Source: Hysterangium stoloniferum (lineage: Eukaryota > Basidiomycota > Agaricomycetes > Hysterangiales > Hysterangiaceae). Taken from it: a stretch of DNA of 64,000 bases. The notes beneath the pieces were generated by a model that was given only the letters and a program-made list of their open reading frames with translations, was not told the DNA's origin and did not search any database. A program made the position numbers and the translations under genes. Positions 11,196 to 21,804 of the stretch are shown one piece after another. Within the stretch, counting starts at the first letter, position 1; each line of letters opens with the position of its first letter. The stretch spans positions 62,001 to 126,000 of the forward strand of contig WHVD01000061.1 of assembly GCA_015178975.1 (NCBI GenBank), given 5' to 3'.

Positions 11196-12164
11196 GGCAC
11201 AAGCAATTCAGTTATCACCCAAGCTTGCGATTTATCCATCCAGTTCCTGTGTGGAACATCTCAGTTGGTCACTTTCTATGTGACCCAGTTAGACTCAAGT
11301 TGCTTGGTTATCCTAGGACATAACTGGCTTATCCGATACAATCCATTGATTGACTGGGTATCAAACAGTATAACTTTCCAGATAGCCACGGTACCCAAGA
11401 TAACTGTAACTGACATGGCCTCCACAGCACCCATGGCCTTCCCAGCACCTGCAGCCTCAGTGGCCCTTGTGATCTCTATGGCACCCATGGCTTCTCCAGA
11501 ACCCACAGCACCTCTGTCTATTTCTCTTATTAATGCTGTAGTGTTTATCAGGGCTACAAAAATGGATAAATCCCAGGTGTTCACTATCAATTTGAAAATT
11601 GATGAAGCAACTGGTCATTTTTCAACTCTGGCACCTAAGCAAACCACTGATCTAGAAGGCATCCCAGAGAAATACCATGATTTCATAAATGTTTTCAGTA
11701 AGTGTAAAGCTGACCAGCTTCCGCCCCACAGAGAGTATGACTTGAAAATTGACCTCAACAAAGTTGCCCAGCCCCCCCCTTGGACATATTTACCTGCTTT
11801 CCTCCATGGAACTTTCCACAATCCAGGATTTCCTGGATGAACATTTCTCCATAGGTTCTATCAGACCCTCAAAGTCTCCTTTTGGAGTACCTGTTCTGTT
11901 TGTCAAGAAGAAGGATGGATCCCTCAGACTATGTGTTGATTTTAGAGGACTCAATGCTACTGTATCACAAAAAAGGATAAATATCCACTCCCACTTATAT
12001 CTGATCTGCTCGATGCTCCACAGAATGCTTGGATTTATACCAAAATAGACCTTAAACATGCCTACCATTTGGTCTAAATCTCCATGGGAGACGAGTGGAA
12101 AACCACTTTCAGAATCTGTTATGGGGCCATTGAGTGGTTGGTGATGCCCTTTAAGCTCACCAAT

Positions 12165-12568
12165 TGTGAGGAGTATGCTTTTACCACAGTTTCATTGTGG
12201 TAAAACACTCCTTTTATTTTATTTATATTTTACACATTTTATTCATATTTTTCTATCCTTTATATTCTTTGAATATTGCACCATTTCATTAGTTCGAAGC
12301 TTTGTGTATACTTGCAGGTGCACTCGGCACCAAATGAAACTCAGACACACTTTTACCCAAGCACCACCACTTGTAAGACACAAACTAGGTCTACAGCGAG
12401 TGGTGATCAGGGTAACATGTCAGCTACCACATAGGTAGCATTATCTGAGCTAGCAAACACTTCTGGCCTTGAACTATAGCAGTTGAGGCCTCCACTCAAA
12501 TCATCCTTCTTCCCATTCTACTCATTTCTTCATATATAGAACGGTCAGAACTTCTACCACTCTTCACA
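12165..12568 (-). repeat. Solo LTR, family E, inserted in Gypsy-1 reverse transcriptase in reverse
   Basis: Plus strand TGTGAGGAGTATG to ACTCTTCACA, 404 bp, flanked by exact CCAAT (12160-12164 and 12569-12573). Removal rejoins the RT reading KLTNAPSVFQ. Its plus-strand left end is the reverse complement of the right end of the copy at 17607-18217. Confidence 0.9.
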
Positions 12569-13965
12569 CCAATGCTCCTTCTGTTTTTCAATGTTTTATT
12601 AATGACATTTTCTCTGATATGCTTGATGTATGTGTCATTGTTTACTTGGATGACATTCTTATCTACTCTGAGGACCCCATGGTACACAACAAACAAGTCT
12701 GTGAAGTTCTCCAGAGACTCAGACAACATGGTTTATTCACAAATGGTAAAAAATGTACTTTTGACATGGACTCTGTGGAGTATCTAGGTTTCATAATGGG
12801 ACCTGGTAGACTCCATATGGATGAAGCCAAAGTACAAATCATCAAAGATTGGCCAGAACCCAGAAAAGTCAAAGATACATATACAATCTTTCCTCAGTTT
12901 TACTAATTTTTACTGATGGTTTATCCGTGGATATTCCAAAATCATGGTTCCCCTTACTTGTCTTACACACAAGGATACTCCATGGAATTTTAATGATAAG
13001 TGTCAAAAAGCTTTCAATCTTTTAAAAGATTCTTTTTCTTCAGCTCCAATTCTGTCACATTGGGAACCAGACTTTCTGCTCATTGTTGAGATGGATGCCT
13101 TGGACTATGCACTTGGAGCTATATTCTGTCTATCCAGGACTCTGATGGAGAAGTCCACCCCATGGCTTTTCTGTCCCAGACTTTCACTGGAGCAGAGCTC
13201 AATTATGATGTTTATGACAAGGAACTCCTAGTAATTTTTTCAGCTTTCAAATTGTGGTGACACTATTTGGAGGGCTTGGGAATTCCGATTGACATTGTAA
13301 CAGATCACAAGAACCTGGAATACTTTTCTACCATGAAACTTTTAACCCACCAGCAGGCCTGCAGGTCTGAATACCTATCAGCCTTTAATATGATTATCCA
13401 CTTTCAACCTGGTCACCTTGGTGGCAAACTGATGCTTTAACTAGACAATGAGACATCTATCCTAAAGAGGGGAGCAACGACTATGCCACGGTAAACCCAC
13501 ACAACTTGAAACCCATTTTCACAAATAAGCAGCTTACCACATCAGTCCACATGACTTTCCTCATCCATCCCATCATCTGTGGAATTATCATTATGGATAT
13601 TGAAAAGTTACATCAAGATATTCTATCGGCAATTCCACTAGACCCAATAACTAAAGCACACCTTGACAACCCTGTGGACCCTGGTCAACCCCAGTGGTCT
13701 CTTGACCAGCATGGTTTCATTAGACTTGATGATCACATATATTTACTGGACTCCAATGGCCTCCACCTCAGGATCCTCCAGTACAAACATGACCATCCAC
13801 CCTTGGGACATTTTGGGTTCAACAAAACTCCATCATTAATAAGAAGAGAATACACTTGGCCTGGACTCCGAGACTTCATTAAGCACTATTGTAAATCTGG
13901 CATTACTTGTCCATGCTCTAAATCACAGCATCACAAGCTGTATGGCCAATGTTATGTATTTCTAA

Positions 13966-14545
13966 GTTTTTTCCAATTTTTAAACAATTTCCCCTAACAA
14001 ATTGCGAAAACAAATATTCAAATGTAATTATATTGTGACGATTAAATTGTACAATATTTGTTTGATTTATCTTGAATTTATACAATTTATTTTGTATTTT
14101 TATCTAATAAATTGAGCAAGTAATTGAATTTCTACTTTTTATTCTTTTTTGATTAATATGTTGGCGACTCAGCACTTATTCACAACGCACGAGTAATCAT
14201 GTGACATTCACATGATATTTCAAACTCCGATGCCGACCAAACGCGATGTGAAATTATCACGCATAATCAAGGTAATATATATATTTATATTATTATAATA
14301 AAATATTATATCTATAACTAACTAAAAATAAATATAATAAATATAATAATATAAAGACGGCCACCTGTGTTTATTACACGGCGCGCGGGAAACTTCTCAC
14401 AACAAGTGACAGTTGTCACAAGGGCGTGTGACTGTCACAAAGACGCGCGACTGTCACAACACGTGAAGGATGTCATGCGCACGCACAAGCGCGAGAGCAT
14501 TATATAATCATATATGCTACTACAGCAAAAAACCGGAAATCTCTG
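13966..14545. other. AT-rich unassigned stretch with a small triplicated motif
   Basis: AT-rich sequence with no coding signal. Around 14400-14460 three near copies of a GTGACTGTCACAA-like motif occur in tandem, each with a GTGAC/GTCAC palindrome, in a locally GC-rich patch. This may be the upstream part of the LTR-like promoter described next. Confidence 0.3.
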
Positions 14546-14800
14546 GAACATTCCAGTGGCTTCCAAAGGAATAGTAGCTAATGGATACTAATAATAGATA
14601 GAATATTATAGAATATTCTATAAGATTCCAGAAAGTTCTATTGTGCCAAGAATATTCTATAGTGTCTTAGAAGTAGTTAGAACCTTCCACTATGCTCTAG
14701 AAAATTCTAGAAAATTCTAAATGACATCATTCCTTCCAGAATGACATCATTCAATCTTCTAGAATCTTCTAAATGTCTCAGACCAAAATGTATATAAGGA
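14546..14800 (+). promoter_or_regulatory. Array of heat-shock elements upstream of a TATA box
   Basis: Heat-shock factor binds alternating GAA and TTC units spaced by two bases. Perfect runs are visible: TTC-CA-GAA-AG-TTC at 14626-14638, GAA-AA-TTC-TA-GAA-AA-TTC at 14700-14717, and TTC-TA-GAA-TC-TTC at 14757-14769. Two-unit sites occur at 14546-14553, 14611-14618, 14650-14657, 14680-14687 and 14734-14741. TATATAAGG follows at 14791. The arrangement suggests a stress-inducible retrotransposon promoter; induction itself is inference. Confidence 0.65.
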
Positions 14801-16515
14801 GCTCAGCTCCAGCCTTGAATGAAACAATCAATCAATCTTTACTACACTTTATCAGCCACATCAGTGTGCCACTGCAGCAAGCAGTTATTCCACCCCTTGT
14901 TGGGCTGTTGGATAAATATATACAAACACTTAGTCATCTCTAGTTGAGCTGCTGACCTAAGTTATCTCAGGATCCCTTTGTCACCTCTTGTTGAGCTTCT
15001 GACAATAATCCTACCCCCTGGTCACTCTTCTGACCAATCAGGATTCCCTGCCACCTCTTGTTGAGCTTCTGGTATTAATCCTTTATACTATAGTCATCTC
15101 TTAATTGAGTACCGATTATTAGTTTTCTTTACATTGTTATTTGTAGTCTAAAACTTCAGTCACCTCTAGTTGAGTAATTTGACTGTTTATTACATTGCAA
15201 ATAATCCCGTTCCTTTGTTCATTTATTGTGAATCAGTAAAGCATATTCACATAAACAAATACTGAGAATATCCTTGCAGAATCCTTAAGACTACATTAAG
15301 ATCCTGATAAGTTAGTATCACAGTAGACCCTGTAGGTTAGTGTAAATAAAGCATATATTAGCCAAATAGTGTTTTATTCTATATCTAATCTTTTGACCTG
15401 TTTATAAATATTTTTACTGTTTGATAAATAGTATAAAATATATATAAACTAGCTAGAATCGAAGTTGAATTTAGATTCTGAATCAGTGAATTGTTATTCA
15501 TATTTTAGTAGTGTTTTTACAGAAAAAGAACTAGCTTGCACAAGCAGCTCTCAAAACCTTCTTTGCGAAGTAGGGTGCATATATTCAAGTAAACTCTTGA
15601 CTTCAGGGGTTCTAAGTCTATTCAGGCTGCCACTGATTAATATCAAATACTTAAATTATTTTACCTTGCAGTGAATTGAGTATTTGCACATTTTGATAGA
15701 GCATTGGACTCCTTTTTCGGAAAATAGTATTAAAATAAGACTAATACATCACAGCCAACTCCCAGTACCAGAACACTTGTGTGATGTATTAGCCTTATTT
15801 TAATACTATCTTCTGAAAAAGGAGTCCAATGCTTTATCAAAATGTGCAAATACTCAATTCACTGCAAGGTAAAATAATTTAAGTAATTGATATTAATCAG
15901 TGGCAGCCTAAATAGACTTAGAACCTCTGAAGTCAAGAGTTTACTTGAATATATGCACCCTACTTCACAAAGAAGGTTTTTGAGAGCTGCTTTTGCAAGC
16001 TGTCCTTTTTCTGTGAAAACAATTACTAAAATATGAATAACAATTCACTGATTCCAAAACTAGATTTGACTTTGATTCTAGCTAGTTTTTATATATATTT
16101 TATACTATTTATCAAACAGTAAAAATATTTATAAACAGGTCAAAAGATTGGATATAGAATAAAACACTATTTGGCTAATATATGCTTTATTTACTCAATT
16201 AAGAGGTGGCAAAGAGGAACAAGATTACTTGTCAGAAGCTCAACTAGAGGTGACAAGATTATAGGATTAATACCAGAAGCTCAACTAGAGGTGGCAGAGA
16301 ATCCTATTTGGTGACCAGGGGATAGGACTATTGTCAGAAGCTCAACTAGAGGTGACATGAAATCCTGATTGGTGCCAGAAGCTCAACTAGAGGTGGCAAT
16401 AAACTGCTTGCTGCAGTGACACACAGATGTGGTGTAAATGGGTTGATAAAATGAGTTGTATGTATTTCATGGCTGGAGCAGAGCTCCTTATATACATTAA
16501 CATCTGAGACATTTA
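14791..16515. repeat. Large palindrome (inverted LTR-like repeat)
   Basis: Two arms in opposite orientation. The inner arms, about 15342-15753 and 15780-16194, match nearly base for base around a 26-bp spacer (15754-15779). The outer parts (14791-15110 and 16195-16505) also match in inverted orientation, including GGAGCTC next to TATATA at both ends, but the right arm lacks about 230 bp present at 15111-15341. Only the left side keeps the heat-shock-element array. It looks like two head-to-head copies of one promoter or LTR. Confidence 0.8.
14893..15180 (+). repeat. Degenerate tandem repeat TCACCTCTTGTTGAGCTTCTG
   Basis: About six units with cores such as CACCTCTTGTTGAGCTTCTG, spaced roughly 40-60 bp. 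The inverted set is in the other arm (GAAGCTCAACTAGAGGTG, about 16236-16400, four to five units). Confidence 0.65.
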
Positions 16516-16588
16516 GAGACATTGAACTTTATTTTTATCCTATTTTAGCTATTTTACCTGGAATGTTTTAGACATTTCCACCATTCTT

Positions 16589-17415
16589 ATTATGACCGGA
16601 ATTCCCGCCAGACTCCAGGCACTAACTTATATGCACCCGTGCCCTATACACACCCATTGTTAGTTTACCAGAATTCCCACCAGACTCCATACGTCAGACT
16701 TGTCTATGTTCACTTTCGTTATGTTGTGTTTCAGTCACTGGAAAACCCACCGGACTCCATCCCTGTCTATGTCCAACCTCGCCCCACACATCAGTCACCA
16801 GATCCCGCTCGTAAAACCCATCATCCCTCTAACAGAGCCCTGGTCCTGTTTTAGTCAAATGACCTGTCACAATTTGGACTCCGCTCCTGCTCCATTTCCC
16901 ATTATGGTTTATGATTTGTCATGATTTGGACTCCGCTCTGTTCCGTCCCATTCCTAATACCAAATTTGGTGTTTACTATTCCCATTTTATGTTTTGCTAG
17001 TTTCATTTCATTATTACTGGATTTGGTATGTCATTCATTCCACAGTCTATTTAGTCTGGCAGATGTTGTACATACATACAATCCAGTCAGAAAATCGGCT
17101 TAGATTCCCCCCAGTAATCTAATACATTTTCCGCTCTAAATTCCTACTTGAATTACACCACTCATGCTAGTCGGAGCCCACAGGCTCCGGCGCATCTATC
17201 TCTCTTACCTATCTCGACTCACGACCTCTTGACCCACAATCTCTGACCTACTACCCCTCGACCCACGACCCCCACCCAGACTCCCCGGGATTCCTGTCCG
17301 CCTGTCTGAAATTGGACAACGCGATCTCGCGAGGGCACAGCCTATAAGCTGAAGCCAAGTCCTACTGGATATTCCACGGGTTTCTCCAGAGACCTGCCAT
17401 GTACATACCCTAACA
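16589..17415 (+). repeat. LTR, family B
   Basis: Begins near TTATGACCGGAATTCCC (mutated from TGTTACGACC) and ends CATACCCTAACA. It carries CAGTCAGAAAATCGG (17084-17098) about 35 bp downstream of the degraded TATA position, and the shared LTR block at 17332-17362. No clear target duplication, so it may be the 5' LTR of the gag remnant that follows or an old solo LTR. Confidence 0.75.
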
Positions 17416-19020
17416 CTGATCTTGCCTATTCAAAAATCCAAGTCCTCTTTAACACCTTTGCTTGAGTCTCTGCCCCCAGAACCTATTACTTCTGACAATG
17501 AAACAATGTTATGACATTTCAGAGATGCGCTCAGAAAAGTATTGAAGGAACAGATATCTATGAAGGAGCCTGAAATCACAGTGAATAAGCCTGAGGAGTT
17601 TACTGGTGTGAAGAGTGGTAGAAGTTCTAACCGTCCTATATACGAAGAATATCGACCGTTGAAGTACGATACCACAATGTATTGACTGTCTAAGTCTAAT
17701 ACGGACCGAACACATATTGACTACTCAGTTCAATACAGTAGAGAGAAGTAGCTATCTAAAGTAAGGTAGATAGCTAGAACGAATAAGCAGAATCGACTGG
17801 TTAAGTGCGATTCTGGACAACTGCTCGAGTGCAAGTAGAGTAGTTAGAGAGTCGAATAATAGAGTAGTGTGGATGTAGTCCACGCGAGTTGAGATAGGGA
17901 TTGAGTTTCGACTGATACAGTTCGAAACTCAGTTTGAATGTGTAGCTAAAGCCCGTCTGTGACGGTCGAGACGATACACCAATCACAACTTACAGGACAC
18001 TAACGGGTGTCTGGGTAAGTCATGGTTGCGGTGTAAAAAGTGTCTGTTCTAATTAGTGCTGAGTGCACCCACAAGTATACACAATGCTTCGAACTAATGA
18101 AATATGCAATATTCGAAGAATATGAAAGATAGAAAAATATGAATAGAATATGTAAAATATAAATAAAATAAAAGGAGTGTTTTACCACAATGAAACTGTG
18201 GTAAAAGCATACTCACAACTGGAGAAGAACCTTCAATGTTAAAGAATTTCATTGCTCAATGTGAAATGGTTTTTCAATCTTGACCAAAATTGTTCGAATC
18301 TGATCAATCAAAAATTACAATGGTAACTTCATATTTCCAGAAAATGGCTCAAGAATGGTGGCAACCTTATTTGTTGAATCCCCCAATTCCTCCTCCATCT
18401 TTCCTTGTCAATTATCTTGATTTCTTGGATGAATTATATGCTCAGTTTGGAGAAATCGATGCAGAAGGAGAAGCCAAAGAAAACTCAACAATCTTCAAAT
18501 GAAAGCTCATCATCATGTTGCAAAGTATTCAATTGAATTTACAAGTCTCACTGCTCAAACTTGATATAACAAATTTGCATTATGATGATGATTTTACAAA
18601 GGACTTCCAAATCACATTAAGGATGAAATAGTGAAGCTTCAAGTTCAACCAGAAAGTTTTACTGAATTACGAACGGCAGCTCTGCAACTTGATTCTTACT
18701 ATTGGATGTGAGAAAATGAATGACAATGTGAAACAGAATCAAGTTTGACTCTGTGAAGATTTGAAAGAAAACAAATGATGACACCTTTGACTTATTCTTT
18801 GACATCACGAACACCTTCAACTTCAAAACCAACAACTTCAACTTCAAGAATAATTAGGCCTTTGACTCAAGTGAAACTGTCTTCAACAATTCTAGGATCC
18901 AATGGATGATTACTTCCTGCCAAATGGGAGAGAAGATTTAAAGAAGGATTATGTATATTATAGAGAGAGAGGTCATTCAGCAAGAAATTGTCCAAAGAAA
19001 AAAATCCTCAAGTAGTAAAA
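17416..19020 (+). pseudogene. Gypsy-3 gag remnant
   Basis: Gag of another Ty3/gypsy element. NKPEEFTG up to 17606 continues after the family E LTR as EEPSMLKNFIAQCEMVFQ, then WWQPYLLNPPIPPPSF and LDELYAQFGEIDAEGEAKEN, the same capsid layout as Gypsy-1. A partial zinc knuckle (YRERGHSARNCPKKK) is at about 18955-19005. Stops (TGA in FQS*PKLF, others after 18500) show it is dead. No protease or RT follows. Confidence 0.75.
17607..18217 (+). repeat. Solo LTR, family E (611 bp), inserted in Gypsy-3 gag
   Basis: TGTGAAGAGTGG to GCATACTCACA, flanked by exact ACTGG (17602-17606 and 18218-18222). Removal restores EEFTGEEPSML. The same family is at 12165-12568 (reverse) and 60168-62292. Confidence 0.92.
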
Positions 19021-19480
19021 GGAAGAATTGTTGAAGTTCAAGATTTGACAACTCAATCTGATCAGTTGAATCAAGCATCAAATATTCAATTGGAAAATTG
19101 AAAAGGGATACTCTTCAGGTGTGTGAAGAGTATCAAAGAAAACTCAATCACATTGAAAAAGATTCCTGTGTAATATTACAAGTGGTAACAATTTCTGATT
19201 CTTTAATTATTGAACTTAAATTGAAGGAAATTTGATTCATGTCAGTATTCAAAAATATCCAAATCTTCCACAACATTAAAATTTCAACTCAAAAATATTT
19301 CAACATTATTTTCAACATTTATTCAACTTGAAAAACAACTTCAAATTGCAAAAAAAAAATCAAAAATCAATTAAAATCAAAAATTTTCAAAAAAAAACTA
19401 CATATCATTAATTCCCTCTTCTCTGGTAAATCAATATACAGCTATTTTGTAAGAATTACATAATAGGGTGAAAAGTATTG
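19021..19480. other. AT-rich gene-free stretch
   Basis: Long A-rich and CAA-rich tracts, with runs of 8-9 A near 19350-19400. No coding signal; probably the decayed 3' part of Gypsy-3. Confidence 0.3.
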
Positions 19481-19559
19481 ACCTGAGCTGGATTTGAACC
19501 AGTGACCACTATGTCTGGAGTACATGTCTAGTGCTCTTAACCCCTGAGCTATCAGGCCA
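19481..19559 (-). tRNA. tRNA-Thr-like sequence, probably a degenerate tRNA
   Basis: Minus strand reads GGCCTGATAGCTCAGG at the start and ends GCTCAGGTC. The acceptor stem GGCCTGA/TCAGGTC pairs with one G-U, the D arm GCTC/GAGC pairs, and the T arm CTGG-TTCAAAT-CCAG pairs. The anticodon arm is poor: a CTAGA/TCCAG stem has a mismatch and the loop CATGTAC (anticodon TGT) lacks the universal T33; the variable region is about six bases too long. Alternatively CACTA/TAGTG could be the stem with a short intron. No CCA is encoded, as normal in eukaryotes. Likely a pseudogene. Confidence 0.45.
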
Positions 19560-19957
19560 TTAAGAGTAGTTCTGTCAGGAACCAGTCACTACTGAGATGG
19601 TTAGTCATCAGTAAGATATTAGTTTATCCAAGTCAACCATTGCTCATTCAACATATTTGGCATCTACCATGCAAATACTGTTATCATTTGTATCTACATA
19701 GCACTCTCATTTCTTACAATACCAGCATAAATGGGGTTGGGAGAGCCTACACAATGTTTTCCAACAGAGACATGGACAAGTAACATTAACTGTGGACCCA
19801 CAGTGGTACACAACATGTGCTGAGTCACTAAATATATTTCCTCTTTGTAGTCCCCTTACAGAAGTCACAGAGAATCCCTTTGCAATTGCTGCCTCAGTTC
19901 TGATGCAAACTTCTGACGTGTCCAATTTCTTTCGGACGGAAACAGAGCTGGCCAAAG
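19560..19957. other. Spacer upstream of the WD40 gene
   Basis: No recognisable feature. It marks the change from repeat-rich sequence to the gene island. Confidence 0.3.
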
Positions 19958-21468
19958 ATGAAGTTAGTTGTCCGAGGTCTCTATTATCTCCACTTTGTTG
20001 ACTTGGTCAACCAAGGCCCGCAAAGAAAAAGCACAGCGTACAAAAAATCTCGGTTCGCCCCTCGATCTTCCAGGGAAAATTTTGAGCTTGAAAATCAGAG
20101 GATCGGAGGCATGGACTGCTGAAAGTGGTCATGTCGCAAGACGTCTGTCACTTGAGGTCCGTTCATCGCCTTGGTTACTCTCCGAACACCTTGAAGATTG
20201 TCCAATCCGTCCAGACGGGGAAGACCTTACAAATATATAGAGGCCATACTGGGCCTGTTACTTGCATTGCATTTCGTGAACCAGATGTACTTTTTACAGG
20301 ATCCTGGGACAACGTCAGTTGCGCCATTCTAATCAACCGTCGTCCCCCCGTTCAACCAATTTGACTAGACTATAAAGGCCTGGAACATCTCAGTTAGTTG
20401 ATCGCCTTGATTTGCCTTATACTCACTCGTATATACATTAGGATAACGCGCTCCTATCTACAACGCAAAGCCACACAGATTTTGTAAAAGTTCTCCTTCT
20501 GGTTCCAACCCTATCCCTGTTGGTCTCTGGTTCGTCGGATAAGGTCGTCCGCTTGTGGTGGGGGATGTAGTGGTCCTTAATATAACAATTTATTCACCAC
20601 CTTACCAGGGATGCCTCAGATGTTGCAAAACCCCTTACTCAGCTAGGATCCATTTCTAGCCACGCTCGACCTGTGGAGGTTCTTGCATTTGAACCAATTA
20701 ATGAGACCTCGGGAATGCTCTACACTGCGGATACAATGGGAGTTATAAAAGTATGGGAAGTCCAGCGAGAGTACGGCCCTACACCTACCTGCCGAACCAC
20801 CCTTCGGTCTGAACTGCAGGATCATCGCACAGGTATCAACGACGTTTGGGTAGGAAATGGGTTTGTTTGGAGTGGTATGAAATTACCAACAAGTAGTTCA
20901 ATGACTGCTCATGCAATAGTTTTTAGCTTCTAGTGACGAGTCCCTCATTATTCAACCCCTTCCACGACTGTCCACAGTGGCTAATACTAAAAGGATTCGA
21001 CATAAAATTACACACCCTCAAAGTATCAACGCCATTCTTCCCTTATCACTTACAAATCTTTCTGAACCATACATTGTGACTGCATCCGGTGAAGTGGTGC
21101 GAGTATACGCGTTTGATCCACACGCTCCAGAAGACAAGCCTGAACTAGTTGGAGAGATTGATGCTCACTGGCACGATGTCACAGATCTTGGCCTATGGAT
21201 GCGTGTAGTAGAAAAAGGTGGCAAGAAAAGGATTGAAACATGGATTTTGAGTGCAAGCTTGGATGCAACTCTACGTCGTTGGCAACTAGAAGGTAACTCA
21301 TCCCCAATACTAATGAGCACGGTCTCACAGATCTGTATAGAATTACTCAATCCTTCTCAAGATAAGGGGCTTGTGCCGGCTATAATTCAACTAATCGAAC
21401 CTTCTACATCATCGAGTCTAACTGAAGAAGAAGAACATGAGCTCGAGGAACTTCTGGCCGATGATTAA
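19958..21468 (+). CDS. WD40-repeat protein
   Basis: Predicted 382 residues from eight exons: 19958-19976, 20026-20156, 20215-20313, 20369-20392, 20442-20557, 20609-20874, 20927-21292, 21341-21468. Introns are 48-58 bp, all GT-AG. Repeat motifs visible are GHTGPVTCIAF with GSWDNTIKAW, SSDKVVRLWD, YTADTMGVIKVWE, SSDESLIIQPL, and LSASLDATLRRWQ, consistent with one WD40 beta-propeller, followed by an acidic tail ending LTEEEEHELEELLADD. Such proteins are protein-interaction scaffolds; I do not recognise a specific orthologue. The fourth exon is only 24 nt but is needed to give DNTIKAWNIS. The last intron (48 nt) is in frame, so retention would also code. The start and first exon are the weakest part. 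It converges on the next gene, stops 336 bp apart. Confidence 0.8.
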
Positions 21469-21804
21469 GGATTGAGACATATATCGCTGCTAAAGGACAC
21501 AACTACACAGTTCCACATAAAGTATACCAAAACATTGATATGCTACAACTCTGTTTAATATATATCCCAGGTCACAGGAGAAAGATGCTATACAAAGATA
21601 CATAATAGTTGGATTGTATTACATATGGATCATGAAGGATGAGAATGCTGGGTATACAAGTGATCAAAGACGCGAATCTCATCAACGTCCACACATAAAT
21701 GGTCGTAAAGGTTAGCCCAATAATAAGTTCACATGGTTCTCGAAAATCTGCGCGAACCACGCATCGGTTGTAGGTAAACTCTAGAATTAGTAGGAAAAAC
21801 AGAG

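Larger units (their letters stand above)
7261..13965 (+). mobile_element. Gypsy-1: Ty3/gypsy LTR retrotransposon, decayed and truncated
   Basis: Order is 5' LTR (7261-8049), primer site, gag, protease, reverse transcriptase, RNase H and the integrase zinc-binding domain, the Ty3/gypsy order. Similarity stops near 13950 inside the integrase, so the catalytic core and 3' LTR are missing. Four solo LTRs of other insertions interrupt it (8204-8633, 9394-10229, 10879-11195, 12165-12568); removing each one with one copy of its target duplication rejoins the protein reading. Further stops inside the parts remain, for example TAA at 12075-12077 in the RT motif YHLVQI. Confidence 0.9.
10600..13965 (+). 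pseudogene. Gypsy-1 pol: protease, reverse transcriptase, RNase H, integrase N-terminus
   Basis: Protease: ALIDSG at about 10766, then, after LTR F, TQACDLSIQF and CLVILGHNWL. Reverse transcriptase: IPEKYHDFINVFSK at about 11660, [19 protein letters not shown] at about 11900, and after LTR E CVIVYLDDILIYS with the catalytic YLDD at 12643-12654. RNase H: LIVEMDALDYALGA at about 13080. Integrase H2C2 zinc finger: HDHPPLGHFGFNK with a downstream cysteine pair around 13790-13920; similarity then ends. Stops such as TAA in YHLV*I and TGA in KLW*HYLEG, plus the lost integrase core, make it non-functional. Confidence 0.85.

Noticed and set aside
16236..16400. CRISPR-like array (GAAGCTCAACTAGAGGTG repeated with spacers)
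   Set aside because: Eukaryotic context, imprecise units, irregular spacing, and an inverted second set in the other palindrome arm; a degenerate tandem repeat.
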